Below, in pieces: positions 21,796 through 34,900 of a stretch of 64,000 bases of DNA (the first letter of the stretch is position 1; each line of letters opens with the position of its first letter). The DNA comes from Enchytraeus crypticus (taxonomy: Eukaryota > Annelida > Clitellata > Enchytraeida > Enchytraeidae). The position numbers and the translations under genes were made by a program. A model generated the notes under the pieces. It saw only the letters and a list, made by a program, of their open reading frames with translations, did no database searches and was not told the DNA's origin. The stretch lies in the NCBI GenBank assembly GCA_905160935.1, contig CAJHZI010000271.1, positions 662,501 to 726,500 of the forward strand, written 5' to 3'.

Positions 21796-22604
21796 TAGAG
21801 AGCAGATGTCAAGCGCAACTAATGTCAAGCGGATTAGATAATGATTAAAATGATGCAAAGCAAATCCGGCAAAAACAGTCTGTAAAAAGTTGGCAATCAA
21901 CTTAAGATCATTCTATGTACAAAAAATGTATGGAAAATATAATATAAGAAAAGATCAATTAATTCTTGTATAAGAATTAAACACCTTTAAACACTTTCTT
22001 TTTGAAAATAACTTTTTATGGATAACCTATATCAAAAATTTATAAATAATAATAGTAACATTATTGCTCGCTACATTATCCGGCATCAATTATCTTCACT
22101 TAATATTTACAGCCACTACATTACAAAGAGACGGTGGAGTTAAAAATTGTAAGCTGAACGTTGACTAATATTTTACAAAATATTAATAATTATGTGCATA
22201 GCGAACTTGACAGACTATACCGAGTCGTGACCAACTTTCACTACGTAATTTGGAAAGCAATTTACAAAACAATTTCAATACAACGATAACATACCATTTT
22301 GGCTTTAATCTCTAACTCTCCTGATACTGAGATATATCACCGGATAGAGCATAAGATACGTATAAATTAGACATTAATTAAGAATTAATTAATGAAGCAT
22401 AATTACTTTTATTATATGTTTAATTAAAACACCTTCACTAATCTACACCTTTTAATTAGTAAACAATCAGTTCCGCCTACTGTAGCGCTATTTTTCGCCT
22501 CTTTACACAAATCTTTTAAGAATTTTAATCTCTTATTTTATGCATCCGTAATTCAAACTAGTTTTCCAAGCGGTCTATATATGCGATATCATTCAATTTT
22601 GTGG

Positions 22605-22760
22605 GTTTAACGTCAAAGTCAGACGCCCAGAGGGCTTCTTTTCAAGACGTCGACCCCGACCAGCATCGTTATATCACTCCTGCTTTGAGTGAGTAATCTT
22701 CAAGTTCAATATTATTCCTCGATTGCTCTGAAATCACGTTAAAAGTCATTCTCTAGATCA
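22605..22760 (-). mobile_element. SINE family D remnant
   Basis: The minus strand carries GTCTTGAAAAGAAGCCCTCT followed by TGACGTTAAACCCAC. The same series is at 24315-24400 on the plus strand. Confidence 0.6.
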
Positions 22761-23265
22761 GTGGGATATCGCATATTGGTCTAAATGAGGGATTGGCATA
22801 ATGTGCACCAAAAACTACTAATATTCCAATAATTTGTAATTCTTGTGACCTGAAGTTGAAATGTTGCGATATTTATTTAAATTATTTGCTAATTTTAAGA
22901 TACTATTTATGCTTAGCCTACATCTTTAAATAAACAATGTACATAACTTAAAACTACCCCTAACTTTTCAGTCATATGTGCATATTGCAAAATTTATATG
23001 CCTATTTAGTTGACGCCCAATTATAAGTATATACAGGTAGCTAGTATTTTTATGTGCTTGAAGTTCTCACTACTGAAACTTAAACGTTAAAAGCATTAAA
23101 AAGGGTACGTAGGCTCTGTACCTAGAACTATGAAAATGGTGTATTTGGTGACATGTTGAGTAAAGTGCAGAACTGAATCATAAATAATATCGTAGAAATT
23201 TATCAGATATTTACTATAGTAGTCAAATAGCTATAGGTTACGAAAATTGTAAAACTATAAATATA

Positions 23266-23267
<2 letters not shown>

Positions 23268-23338
<71 letters not shown>

Positions 23339-23420
23339 TACATACATACATACATACATACATACATACATACATACATACATACATACATACATACATA
23401 CATACATACATACATACCCT
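23268..23420. repeat. (TA)n followed by (CATA)n microsatellite
   Basis: About 70 bp of TA change to about 80 bp of CATA, directly left of a family B SINE. Confidence 0.97.
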
Positions 23421-23431
23421 TTATACATACA

Positions 23432-23662
23432 TGAATGTCTTAATAGCGTAGGGGTAACGTCATGAAGTTTTAAATGACAGATCCTGAGATGAGTTAAACC
23501 CTCGTGGGTTCGAATCCCGGCCGCGCTGATCTGAGATTAAAATCTCGGACATTCACTGGACTGGCTATACGGAAAATGGTCTAAACTACCTAACGGTTTA
23601 AACATGTGGTAATAAGAAGTAATAGATATCAACATAGTTCATTATTCACTATAATGCGTGTT
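23432..23662 (+). mobile_element. tRNA-derived SINE family B
   Basis: It contains AATAGCGTAGGGGTAACGTC, TCGTGGGTTCGAATCCCGG and TCTCGGACATTCACTGGACT, then AAACATGTGGTAATAAGAAG and a T-rich end. It is the plus-strand reference copy of the family. Confidence 0.88.
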
Positions 23663-23689
23663 TAATTTTTTTTACATACAGTATAATTG

Positions 23690-23755
23690 ACGTCCCTGAA
23701 ATCATCCTTGTATGAGGAAACTGACGTGAAACCTTTACTATTATTATTATTTTAA
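23690..23755 (+). mobile_element. Short SINE tail: GAGGAAACTGACGTGAAAC plus (TTA)n
   Basis: The block TTGACGTCCCTGAAATCATC leads into the shared tail and a TTATTATTAT tract. It matches 30810-30875. Confidence 0.6.
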
Positions 23756-23769
23756 TTTATGTTATGTTA

Positions 23770-24000
23770 CTCGTTTTTGTCCGGGTTGCTGAAGAATATA
23801 CCAACCACGGACTGCACGTGTCGTAAAAGGCGACAAAGCACTAAGATCCAAACCAGTATCAGAAGGGGCATTCCGAATCAGTTGTTGAGCGCCTAGGCTC
23901 CAGAAATTGCTACAATATCTTCTAGAATGAATGAAAAAGAAAGTGAATTTGTATTACGACCCAAAGTGGATGCAAGGGAAGAAGATGATGATGATATAAT
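23770..24000 (+). mobile_element. Possible further SINE ending in (GAT)n
   Basis: The sequence TCGTAAAAGGCGACAAAGCA through GAAGAAGATGATGATGATA has a dispersed-repeat look and a simple-repeat tail. I found no second full copy in the window. Confidence 0.35.
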
Positions 24001-24314
24001 AGTATAATATAATATTATGTGTCTATGTGTGCGCGTATGTGTGTCAGCATATTTGTTCTTGTTACGAATCTACTTTAAATCGATACGTAATTATCAAATC
24101 AGCTACTACCCTACACAGTACACATAGGTCTCAACTAAGCCATGACTAAGCCTATCAATGAAGAACTTTAGAATGAACATGTGAAATATTTCAGTCATAG
24201 ATCTATAATATAATCTTTTATATATCTGTCATAGATCTATAATCATAGATTTCAATCACAGATTTAAAACGATTAGTTAAGTTAAGCTACCAGTAACTTA
24301 CTGTTACATTAATC

Positions 24315-24415
24315 TTTGTGACGGTAGCTCGAGTGTGTCGAGTCGTCTTGAAGAGAAGCCGTGTGCTTCTGAACCTTGACGTTAAACACACTAAAACCTA
24401 CCAACCTACCTCAGT
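24315..24415 (+). mobile_element. SINE family D, 3' part
   Basis: GTCGTCTTGAAGAGAAGCCG leads to CCTTGACGTTAAACACACTA. A fragment of the same family is at 56463-56520. Confidence 0.6.
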
Positions 24416-24419
24416 CATA

Positions 24420-25825
24420 GATTGTAGTCGACGTCGCATAACTTCGATCTACCAGTTTGAAATTTGAGTGACCTACTATATACAGTAGTACACAGAAGTA
24501 CAGCAGCAGAAACTTTACCATTTCTGAATAAAATATGTATTTATGAGCCATTTTCAGTAGGGCTACACTCTTAATAAGCATGAGAAACTTTCTCATGCCA
24601 ACATCCCCAACTGCATGCTATGATAAGGAAACGGACGTCAAACTTCATTTTTTATTTTATTTTTCTATTTTACACTAATTCGTTTATCATGGATTACATT
24701 AATGATAGTGACCGCGTATTACGAGCAAAGATAAATAAAATAAAAGAGTATAAGAAATTGAAATATTGAAAATATTCTAATCTGCACTATTCAAAAGTTA
24801 GAAAACACAAGAAATTGCAATTTTTTACATTCAGCCCAGTTACATAAATATGACACACATAAGTAGGGCCTATCGAGGAATGTTCATGTGCACGTGTAAA
24901 AATTAAAATTAATTCCTTTAATTAAACTATGAATTTTCTAAATCGACAATATTCACAATTTCCAGTTTCTTTATGTACAATCATATCGGCGGTATCTAAT
25001 AAGCTGTTACAAACAATTTACGTGAAAAATCAGCTAATATATCTGTTATTTAAATCGAGACGTTTGATCATATAAATTGGCAGCAAAAAATAGATTCAGT
25101 TGTTGAACAATGTGTAATATATTTACATTATATTACAACTACAGAGGTTTTGAGTTATAATAATTTTAATTTTGTCTATTAACATCGAATTATTCTATTT
25201 CATACTAGACATGCAATTAATCAGAGTCAATAAAATTTGATTAGCTGGCCTTATTTAAAAACTGGACGCTTATTCTGCTGAACAGAATACCACAGACTTC
25301 ATGGTAATCAGTTTCTCACCGATAATTTATAAATCAATCCGAATGAACCGACGTTTGCCTTTCAAACCAAACGTAAAGAGACCGATAAATCTTGAATGTT
25401 TCAGTGGGGAGTCATGTTTTCAGAAATACAGAGTTCTAGTCATCCCAACTGGTTATGGCTTTTGGCTACTATCATTGTTCATTTGGCAGTAAGAATGATT
25501 TTTGAATAATTTAACCCTGAACAAGAGTTATAGTTAATTATTTTATAAATATTTGTTATTAATGTCTTCAGTTAAATTCATTTTACTGATCTACCGACTG
25601 ATTGCACGCATGAGATGCCTTTATTTAAGTTCACATATCACACAGCACGACAATCAACATATTTCGAATAACATAAAGGTACAAAGTAAAACGCAAAGAC
25701 AGGCACACTAATACATGCAAAAACCAGGCCATCAATGAGGGAGCATAACACCCTATCGAGTTGACCACCCGGATATCAATCACCCCGCTAACAAGCGTCC
25801 CACATGTCTAACTCAAACTTTTAAT
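24420..25825. other. AT-rich intergenic sequence
   Basis: One shared SINE tail is present near 24625 (AAGGAAACGGACGTCAAACT). Nothing else is recognised. Confidence 0.45.
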
Positions 25826-26878
25826 CAAAATAAAAGAGTGAAAGTGTCAATCATAGAAGATTTTAAATTACAACAAAGCAGAAGTTGAATGAGAAAAAAA
25901 CAATTTTTCTTATTGTGACAAATTTTCAAATAAATACTATTTAAATTCTCTAGAAAAGGTTGGTAGCAATTTGATATTGCGTAATATTGGTGGAATTTTA
26001 TTCCAGTCCGTACACGACTCATTTACATAAGATTTATAGAATGTCACATTGGATTTTTTAAACAGATAGTTGGAGTCAAGCAGTCTAGTTGAATAATTAT
26101 GGCTAGAGTGGTTGAGATCAAACATATTAGCCAATACTGTAGACTTAGGTAGATTACTGCTAATACATTTATGAATCAACTTGGCCATACAGTATTTATG
26201 CAATAGATGAACTGGCAAAATATCATAAGAAACATAAAGATCTTTAACATTACAGTAACGATGTCTTCCCTGCAAGGTTCGCAGAACTCTGTTACAAGCA
26301 ATATGTAGTGGTTGTAAAACATTCCAAGTGGCATAACCATAAATTTCAATGCAATATCTTACACGAGAATATATCATAGAGAGATACAAGTTCCTGCGAC
26401 AGGACATTGGTATAAATTCTCTTCGATTAAAGAGTAATCCGTTAGCACTTTTAACAGTTTTTGTAATTTTTTCGATATGATTTTTAAAACTTAAATGTTC
26501 GTCAATTTCTACACCAAGGAATTTAATACAATTAACTCTTGCAATTTGATTATGGTCCATAAATAATGTAAGATTGTTATCACGTATATACGCTTCGTCA
26601 TTGGTAGACGGAAAGAAAACAATATATGCTGATTTAGCTGTATTAATAGTTAAACGATTACTTTGGAACCAGTTACAAATTTTTTTACTTGCCGAATTGG
26701 CACATGCAAACAAATCTATCAAGTTATTTCCTTTAATGAAGGCATTTGAATCAAAAAGTTTGAATGAAAGGTCCGGGCACGTATGATGGATATCATTGAC
26801 ATATATTAGGAAAAGCAAAGGCCCTAATATAGAGCCTTGTGGAACTCCAAATGAGATTCCTCCAAATTGTCTACGGAG
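25826..26878 (-). mobile_element. 5'-truncated LINE related to the intact element at 7690-12070
   Basis: A minus-strand frame begins in [19 protein letters not shown] and continues open to 25937. It includes FLIYVNDIHHTCPDLSFKLF, where the catalytic FADD is lost (FDSN), then INCIKFLGVEIDEHLSFKNH-like and SRVRYCIEIYGYATWNVLQP blocks. Similarity to ORF2 of the intact element is clear throughout. The upstream half is missing. Confidence 0.88.
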
Positions 26879-27088
26879 TAGCGAGGAAGTAGACTGGATG
26901 ATCCATTCTCATCAATGAACGAGAGAGTGGACATGATATCATCCAGCTCCTGTCGTGCCTTGTTTTTTTTAGCACCTTTCTCTCGTCTGTTAGGAGGAGC
27001 TTTCCAATTATCCAATTTTAACGAATTAACTATGAAATACAGTACGGGGTGAATGCGAATAATTTTATCCGCCGCCATGTTTGCTTGT
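26876..27088 (-). CDS. Candidate first coding exon of an unidentified gene, or LINE-associated ORF
   Basis: A start in good context (GCCGCCATGTTTGCT on the plus strand, i.e. an ATG with upstream AGCAAAC) would give about 70 residues: MAADKIIRIHPVLYFIVNSL, KLDNWKAPPNRREKGAKKNK and ELDDIMSTLSFIDEN. Composition looks protein-like: hydrophobic start, basic patch, acidic end. It is cut off by the LINE fragment at about 26878. I do not recognise the family. It may be a broken host exon or the 5' piece of the LINE. Confidence 0.35.
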
Positions 27089-27243
27089 TTACATAGAGAT
27101 GCAATAACACGGGCTTTATTCAACACTAGTTAACATTTTAAATGCAACAATTTACTAAACATTGTCGATATTCTTAATTTGATAAGTCACATACAATCTG
27201 CATAACTATGTTTATAAATGATTTGATATTGCACGTATTATTG

Positions 27244-28617
27244 TTAAGTTTGCTCATGCACTTCTGCTGAGTCATCTAATGGTTTTTGTCTGGCAGACAA
27301 ATCTAGTGCAGCGCTACCATTCTCAGCAAGCACAGAGCTACCATTCTCAGCAAGCACAGAGCTACCACTATCAGCAAGCACAGAGCTACCATTTTCTGTA
27401 GTCACAAAGTTATCATCCCCTGCAGTCACAGTACAACCTTCTCCAGAAACAGTGTTATCACTCCTCGCAGAAATAGTGCTAACATTACTTTCCGAAGAAG
27501 CAGCGAAAGAATCGTCCAGTCGACTGTTATCAAGATAACCCGGAGTTAGGGAGATAGTATCGGGATCTACGGCGGAAGAGGAAATGCCCAGTGTCTGACC
27601 CAGGGCCATGAAGGGATCATCCATGAGAGAGGATTCGTTGAGTAGACTCATGTCAGCAGAGGCAGTACTACCAGTATCGTCTGCTGCCACCGCGCGACGA
27701 GCTGCCGTCTCTATCAAATCCTCCAACTCCTTTTTCACCTGCTCCGACTCCTCTCCCTCCTTGTCTCTGTCCAACTCCCCATACGACTCTGCGTCTGGCT
27801 TCATGTTTGTGTCGGACACTTCAACACGCTCGTGTTCTTTGAAGCCCATTTCTCCAGCTGTCACAGACACTTCTTTCATCCTATCTTCTTCTTTACTTAA
27901 ATCAGCAGATTCAGAAACCAATTCAACTGATTTCATAGACGTTTCCTCCTGTGTTTCAAGAGAAGTTTTAGCGACATCTTGACGACTGATTGATTTCGTT
28001 AAACTGTCTTCAAAGTTTTCATCTGCTACGTTGCTCTCTGTAGCAATATTATCTACAGAATTACTTACACCGCTATCCAATCTCGTACTGCTGGAAGCGC
28101 TCGGTGAATTATTACTACCATTATTATCAGAGTTCGTGCAGACTATAGTCGTGGTATACTGGTTTAGCATGTCTGACACTGACCTCCCTGAACTCATACC
28201 TCTAGACCAGGGGCTGGCCCCACCCTTACTCCCCACCACCTGGGGCTGCAGTGGGACCGGCAGCCCTTCCACGGCTTCACTGGGCTCATCGTCGTCTAGA
28301 TTAGCCCGAGCCTTGCCCTTGGGTCTAATCTCCAGCGGGGTCCGCTCCAACACGGCCCTGACTTCCCCTCTAAACCCGTCACAGAAGTCAATCATGTCCT
28401 GCTGCAGCTGCAGGGCCTCGGCCATCAGCCGCTCCTGTCTAGCCCTCAGATCAGCCAGTGCTGTCGTGTTCTGGTGCATCAGTCGCAAACCCTCGCACGT
28501 GTAGACCCGTGTTGGGTCCGGTGGAGCAGCCGCGCCCGTCATGTAGCGCTCAAACTCATCGGGCGGGAGATTTAAGGAGTCTGCGGTCAGGTTCTCTATG
28601 AATGTCACTGCGCAGCA
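27244..28617 (-). CDS. RABGEF1: RABGEF1 terminal exon: end of VPS9 domain and long acidic tail
   Basis: The acceptor TTGCTGTTGCAG precedes [20 protein letters not shown]. The first 135 residues or so align with the family through [12 protein letters not shown] and LPVPLQPQV. The rest is low-complexity and probably disordered. Near the C-terminus a 9-residue repeat (variants of GSSVLAENG) occurs four times, encoded by a 27-bp tandem repeat at 27310-27390. The stop is at 27244-27246. Confidence 0.94.
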   Translation of the reverse strand, partial: CCAVTFIENLTADSLNLPPDEFERYMTGAAAPPDPTRVYTCEGLRLMHQNTTALADLRARQERLMAEALQLQQDMIDFCDGFRGEVRAVLERTPLEIRPKGKARANLDDDEPSEAVEGLPVPLQPQVVGSKGGASPWSRGMSSGRSVSDMLNQYTTTIVCTNSDNNGSNNSPSASSSTRLDSGVSNSVDNIATESNVADENFEDSLTKSISRQDVAKTSLETQEETSMKSVELVSESADLSKEEDRMKEVSVTAGEMGFKEHERVEVSDTNMKPDAESYGELDRDKEGEESEQVKKELEDLIETAARRAVAADDTGSTASADMSLLNESSLMDDPFMALGQTLGISSSAVDPDTISLTPGYLDNSRLDDSFAASSESNVSTISARSDNTVSGEGCTVTAGDDNFVTTENGSSVLADSGSSVLAENGSSVLAENGSAALDLSARQKPLDDSAEVHEQT

Positions 28618-31600
28618 CTGCAACAGCAAATATTTAAAGCTCTTTAAACTCTCAATTCTGTCAGTTGAGAGCTGCAGCAATGCATGAAAGTCGCTGTATA
28701 ACATTTAGACTAGCAAAATAGTCCGGAGACTAAATAAAACAATCAGTCAATTTACACATGATATATACACAACAAACAATCAATCAATTAATTATTATTT
28801 CATGTCAGATACACTTCAGATGTCAGAGACAAATGCATTAATTACTAACTATTAATCCATTAAAGAACTCAGCACACATTAAAGAACACAAAATATTACC
28901 TACTAATCAATTAACCATTAACTATTAACTATTAACCATTAACTATTACATATTAACTAGTAACTATTAATCCAACAACAACTGTACTACACACCAGGTT
29001 AGTGAAGTAGTAGCCGGCCTCTCCAGAGAGCAGACGACTGGGGTTAGAGAATCTCGTGATATAGTGTATGTTAGACTGAAGCTGGGTGGGGTTGGCTCTC
29101 AGAACAATGTAGATCAGAGCCGGCAAGAACTCATCGGCGCTAGCCGGAGTTCCCTTAGATTTTCCCAGCGTCTCAAAGATACTCTTACAGCATCGCACTA
29201 TCTGCTCCAGCTTATCCTGAGGAGCTCTGCGAGAGTTCATCTCTATGATTGCTACCGTCAGAAATCAATCAATTAATTGATCGTCGACATATCAATCGAT
29301 AGTATACATTTTCTTACATCCATATTACACTGACTTGACTCTTTCTCTCTAATATTCCCACAACCTGCAGGTCCATGGAACATTTTCATACTCTCAAGTC
29401 TGCTTTCACACTCCATAGAAATCACTCCTTAGATCAATAAGTTAATCCCTTCACAAAAGACTATGCCTTACCCATACCTTATGTAGTCTATAGGTTTGGA
29501 AAATATATGGCTTCTGAGATTGTTTTCCACTCCCCTCCTCAGTTAATGCTTTGTCGACCCTTACGAGAGAGAGAGGAGAGAAATGTTTATTCATAAAATC
29601 AATGTCAGATATCAGAAACACTTTATCATGACGTTATAGGCAAACATAATACAAATAAACACCATGCACACAATGCGAAAGGAGGATGGACAGATTATGA
29701 CATATGCAGTTAATGGTTAGTCTACTTCACTGTCCTGGACACAACAAAAGATATAAAGATACATAGAGATACAGACCAGTACAGACACAGACTAGTACAG
29801 ACACAGACCAGTAGAGACACAGACCAGTACAGAGACCAGTAGAGACACATACCAGTACAGACACATACCAGTAGAGACACAGACCAGTACAGACACATAC
29901 CAGTAGAGACAAAGACCAGTACAGACACATACCAGTAGAGACAAAGACCAGTACAGACACATACCAGTAGAGACACAGACTAGTAGAGACACAGACCACT
30001 AAAGACACAGACCAGTAGAGACACAGACCAGTACAGACACAGACCAGTAGAGACACAGACCAGTAGAGATACAGACCAGTAGAGACACAGATCAGGAGAG
30101 ACACAGACTAGTAGAGACACAGACCAGTAGAGACACAGACCACTAAAGACACAGACCAGTAGAGACACAGACTAGTAGAGACACAGACCAGTAGAGACAC
30201 AGACCAGTAGAGACACAGACCAGTAGAGACACAGACCAGTAAGACACCGACCAATAGAGATAAAAACCAGTACAGACACAGACCAGCAGAGATACAAACC
30301 AGTAAGACACAGACCAGTAGAGACACAGACCAATGGAGACACAGACCAGCAGAGATACAAACCAGTACTGACACAGACCAATAGCGATACAAACCAATAG
30401 AGATACAGACCAGTACAGACACAGACCAGTAGAGATACAAACCAGTAGAGACACATATCAGTACAGACACAGACCAATAGCGATACAAACCAGTAGAGAC
30501 ACAGACCAGTAGAGACACAGACACTAGTAGAGACACAAACCAGTGGTAGCCTTATCTACGAGATCTCTCACACCGTCCACTCGCTCGTCTATGGAGGCGT
30601 CGAGCAGGTGGACGTTGACCCAGTGAAGACTACGGATACGAGACTGGAGGATGAGATCCTGCTCCTCATCCTCAGTTGTCTGTGGACAGAACACAGCGCG
30701 GTACAGTCTAGTCATCAGATACTTCTCTATCAGATCCATCAGACAGTCCAATTTCTCTGATGGAACACCTGCAGAAAACAAAGAACATCCAATGTACATT
30801 CAATTGACGCCCCTGACATCATCCCTGGATGAGGAAACGGACGTTAAACCTTTATTATTATTATTATTATTATTAAATAGAATCTTTTTAAGTTTCTCTT
30901 CTTTTGGTCAGTCAGCTATATTATTTTAGAAATAATTTTTTATCATTATTAGTGCTCTCTCTCTAGTTTTCTGTCAAGCGACAGGTCCAAAGTACATATT
31001 CGTACTCAAATACTGCTTTCACACTCCATAAAGAGCACCTCCATCGATTGACGAGTTAAGCTCAACACAAATGGCTATACCTTATCCATACCTTAATGTA
31101 GCCAATAGCTTGGGAATAATATGGTTTTTGAGGTGGTTTCCCATTGCCTTCCTCAGTTCTATAATGGATTAACTGTCATTTAATCCTGGAAGAAAAATTA
31201 ATGGTTAGCTGGATCCCTTCTGCCTTCCTCAGCTCCTGCCTTAGTCATCTCCTACGTACAAGCGGTAGCTTGTTAGCGGTTGCCCTATTCCGCAGTGTTC
31301 CCAACCACACCCGAGCACAACACGGGGACTAGTGTCATTGGTATGTACTACTGCTATTGATATATAAAAGACTGGACAGCACATTTGAACAGAACAAGTG
31401 AACCATGATTAAAATACTTTTACATGTTTAATGAATATCTTTAGTAGAATATTTAATTAATATTTTAAATATCTAACGCTTGTATTTAAAAACACACTAT
31501 CGGTGTTGAACCTAATGCTCTGAGCTTAGTAGCTAACTGATATCAAATCAAGAAAAATGAAACGTGCCTAAAAATTTTAGTTTCATGATGATCTTTATCA

Positions 31601-31846
31601 ATAATCATTACTTAACAAAATTATAGTTTTAAACTGACTTTTAACAACAATCATTTTTATTGTTTTGTTGCAAATTTATAAAAAAGGAATTTTACGTAAA
31701 ATCTATCAATTTTAATAAGAAATACTTATACTTATTACTCAGTTTTGCTATTATGTACTTTAAACTTGATTTAGATAGCTAAGTCTAACATAAATATCTA
31801 AAGATAAAAGTCTTTTATACAGATCTAAATAAAGACTATTATATAG

Positions 31847-31886
<40 letters not shown>

Positions 31887-31899
31887 CCATCACCATCAC

Positions 31900-31946
<47 letters not shown>

Positions 31947-34900
31947 CCCATCATCATCATCATCATCTTCCCATTAATCTCAGTTTAACTTGGGTCGGGA
32001 TACGAATGGACCCTATCCACTCCTCTCTGTCCCATAACATATCAAAATCTCTTCCATTCATTTTAGAAAATTTGGTGGCAATTTATTTTTTATAAAGATC
32101 TAAATACAAGCCTATTATAAGAATCTAACTACAAGCCTACGAGATACCAAAACAAGACTATTATAAAGCAATGATTTTACATGAAAACAAACCAACATAC
32201 TTCTATAGATTGGTCTGCTGTGAATGCGATCATTCATAGACTGATAGAACCCGACAACGACCTCAGAGATTTCTTCTATCGGAGCGTCTCCCATCGTCTG
32301 CAATCTGTCGATGACGTGCCGCACCTGCTTCGATACGTCCAGCATGACATCTGTCTTACCGAGACTCTTCAAGAACTCGGCAAATTCTCCGCCGATCTGT
32401 TGACTCTCAGCGCTTGATCTGCGGTTGGAAGACTCCTTCTTATTGGCTGTGCTCGCATCAACTGATGAAAAAGTTAATCAATTTAAAACATTTTTACTAG
32501 TTCTGTCGATGAACTAGTAAGTATGTATCAGAGCACTATCATAGCAGTGTCATAGCACTATTATACCACTATCATAGCACTATCATAGCAGTATTATAGC
32601 AGTATCATAGAACTATCATAGCAGTATTATAGCAGTATCATACCACTATCATAGCACTATCGTAGCACTATTATAGCACTATCATAGCATTATCATAGCA
32701 GTATCATAGCACTATCATAGCAGTATTATAGCACTATCATAGCAGTATCATATCATAGCACTATTTTATAGCAGTATCATAGCACTATTATAGCATTATT
32801 ATAGCACTATCATAGCAGTATCACTGCACTATTACAGCACTATCATAGCACTATTATACCACTATCATATCACTATTATTGCACTGTTATAGCACTATCA
32901 TAGCACTATTATACCACTATCATAGCACTATCATAGCACTATCATACCACTATCATAGTAGTATCATAGCAGTATCATAGCACTATTATAACAGTATCAT
33001 AGCACTTTCATAGCACTATCATAGCAGTATTATAGCACTATTATGCCACTATCATAGCAGTATCATAGCACTATCATAGCACTATCATAGCACTATTATA
33101 GCACTATCATAGCACTATCATAGCACTATTATAGCAGTATCATAGCAGTATTATAGCACTGTCACAGCACTCGTAGAAATTTCTGATTTTATTTTATGGA
33201 CAACAGTCAGGGAATTATGCCCTGATATTTTGTATAGTAAGATTACTTATATTATTTATATATATGGAAAGTTCTAATATTATTTTGATTGATTTTATTA
33301 TTTTTATTATTAGGGAGTTCAGAAGTTAGTTAAGCTTATGACGTCACGAGAGTGGGCGGAGCTAGAGGGTTTTTTGTTTGGTTTTAGAGAGGAGGAAGGT
33401 GAAGGTCATAAGAGGAGGTGGTAGATGAGATTCCACGTGTTAGTTTGGATAGAGGATTAGAAGGATCGAAAGAATTAGACTGTTATAGAACAGTGCTGGA
33501 TAATCCTTAGGTGATATCCAAGAGTTGATCAATAGTTGATCAAAGGAAAGAATTCCCGAAATACGATTAAATTATTAAAATAGTCCCAAATGTCAGGTGG
33601 TGTTCTACCCCAACAAGGCTAACCTCACCTGAAACAGATGCTAAATCCTTTAATGTCCTACTTAAATGGATTTTGCATCTGACCTCGTAATTAAACTACA
33701 CTAATCTAAAGACCCCGACCTTCTACAGATTAACTGACAGACTACCATATTTAATATTTAATTATTTTAATGTAAACTAAAACGCGAATTTAATACAGAT
33801 CAAGAAAATAAAGAAATATCCAAATGTATAACATCAACAAAAAAAGTCAAGTAGGCCTAAGTTTAAATTGACAGTCCTTATGATGAATCTGAAATATTCA
33901 TATACACGTTTAACTCGAAACACTAAAACGACTTTACTTGATATAAGATCAACGAAAATACCATACCTAGCTCTATCTAATTAACACGTCAAAACATAAA
34001 TTCCACTATGGAAATGCTAACTGATTATTCCTCAATACCTGCGTTTACTTTAATCGTATTTCGGGAATTCTTTCCTTTGATCAACTATTGATCAACTCTT
34101 GGATATCACCTAAGGATTATCCACACTGTTCTATAACAGTCTAATTCTTTCGATCCTTCTAATCCTCTATCCAAACTAACACGTGGAATCTCATCTACCA
34201 CCTCCTCTCATGACCTTCACCTTCCTCCTCTCTAAAACCAAACAAAAAACCCTCTAGCTCCGCCCACTCTGGTGACGTCATAAGCTTAACTAACTTCTGA
34301 ACTCCCTAATAATAAAAATAATAAAATCAATCAAAATAATATTAGATAACTTTCCATATATATAAATAATATAAGTAATCTTACTATACAAAATATCAGG
34401 GCATAATTCCCTGACAACAACCTTTCGTAGCTTGATATTCACCTATTGGTTCCTTGTGTAGGCCAGATCATGAATAATTTTAAAATTCCATCTTGAAGAT
34501 TCTCAATTCATTCATTATATTTCTTTTCTAATTTATTATTTGACTTTCAATATGATTTATGTTGCAAAAGCCTTCGCAAATGCATTTTCAAGCAATTAAG
34601 TCTGCAGTTACACAGTCCTCCTGAAACATCCTTGATATAATCTTGGATGACAAAATAAACATTAAATCCTTATTCATTGAATGATTGGTGGAATTATTAC
34701 TCTATATTTTCATTTAAAAAATGTGCTTTGCTCTACAAAATTAAATAATGCTTGATAATAACATAAGCTCCAAAGCTCTTACGTGATGCTAGGCATATCA
34801 ATGTCAAACATAAAGAGGGGTTTTATAACAGGTTATTTTTATGATTTAAAACTTATATTTAAATTCACATATAGACCTTTTATAATATGTAGTGGTAGCT

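Noticed and set aside
23432..23560. Possible true tRNA gene with a perfect B box (GGGTTCGAATCCC)
   Set aside because: The A-box side and stem do not fold into a full cloverleaf, and the same sequence continues into a tail shared with three other copies, so it is a SINE head.
29722..30536. Several overlapping Cys/Leu/Trp-rich frames of 60-142 residues
   Set aside because: All frames of a 16-bp tandem repeat remain open with a 48-bp period; composition is purely repetitive and there is no sign of a secreted or membrane protein.
33206..34415. Long terminal repeats of a retrovirus-like element
   Set aside because: The two 366-bp copies are inverted, not direct, and no gag, pol or primer-binding site is seen between them.
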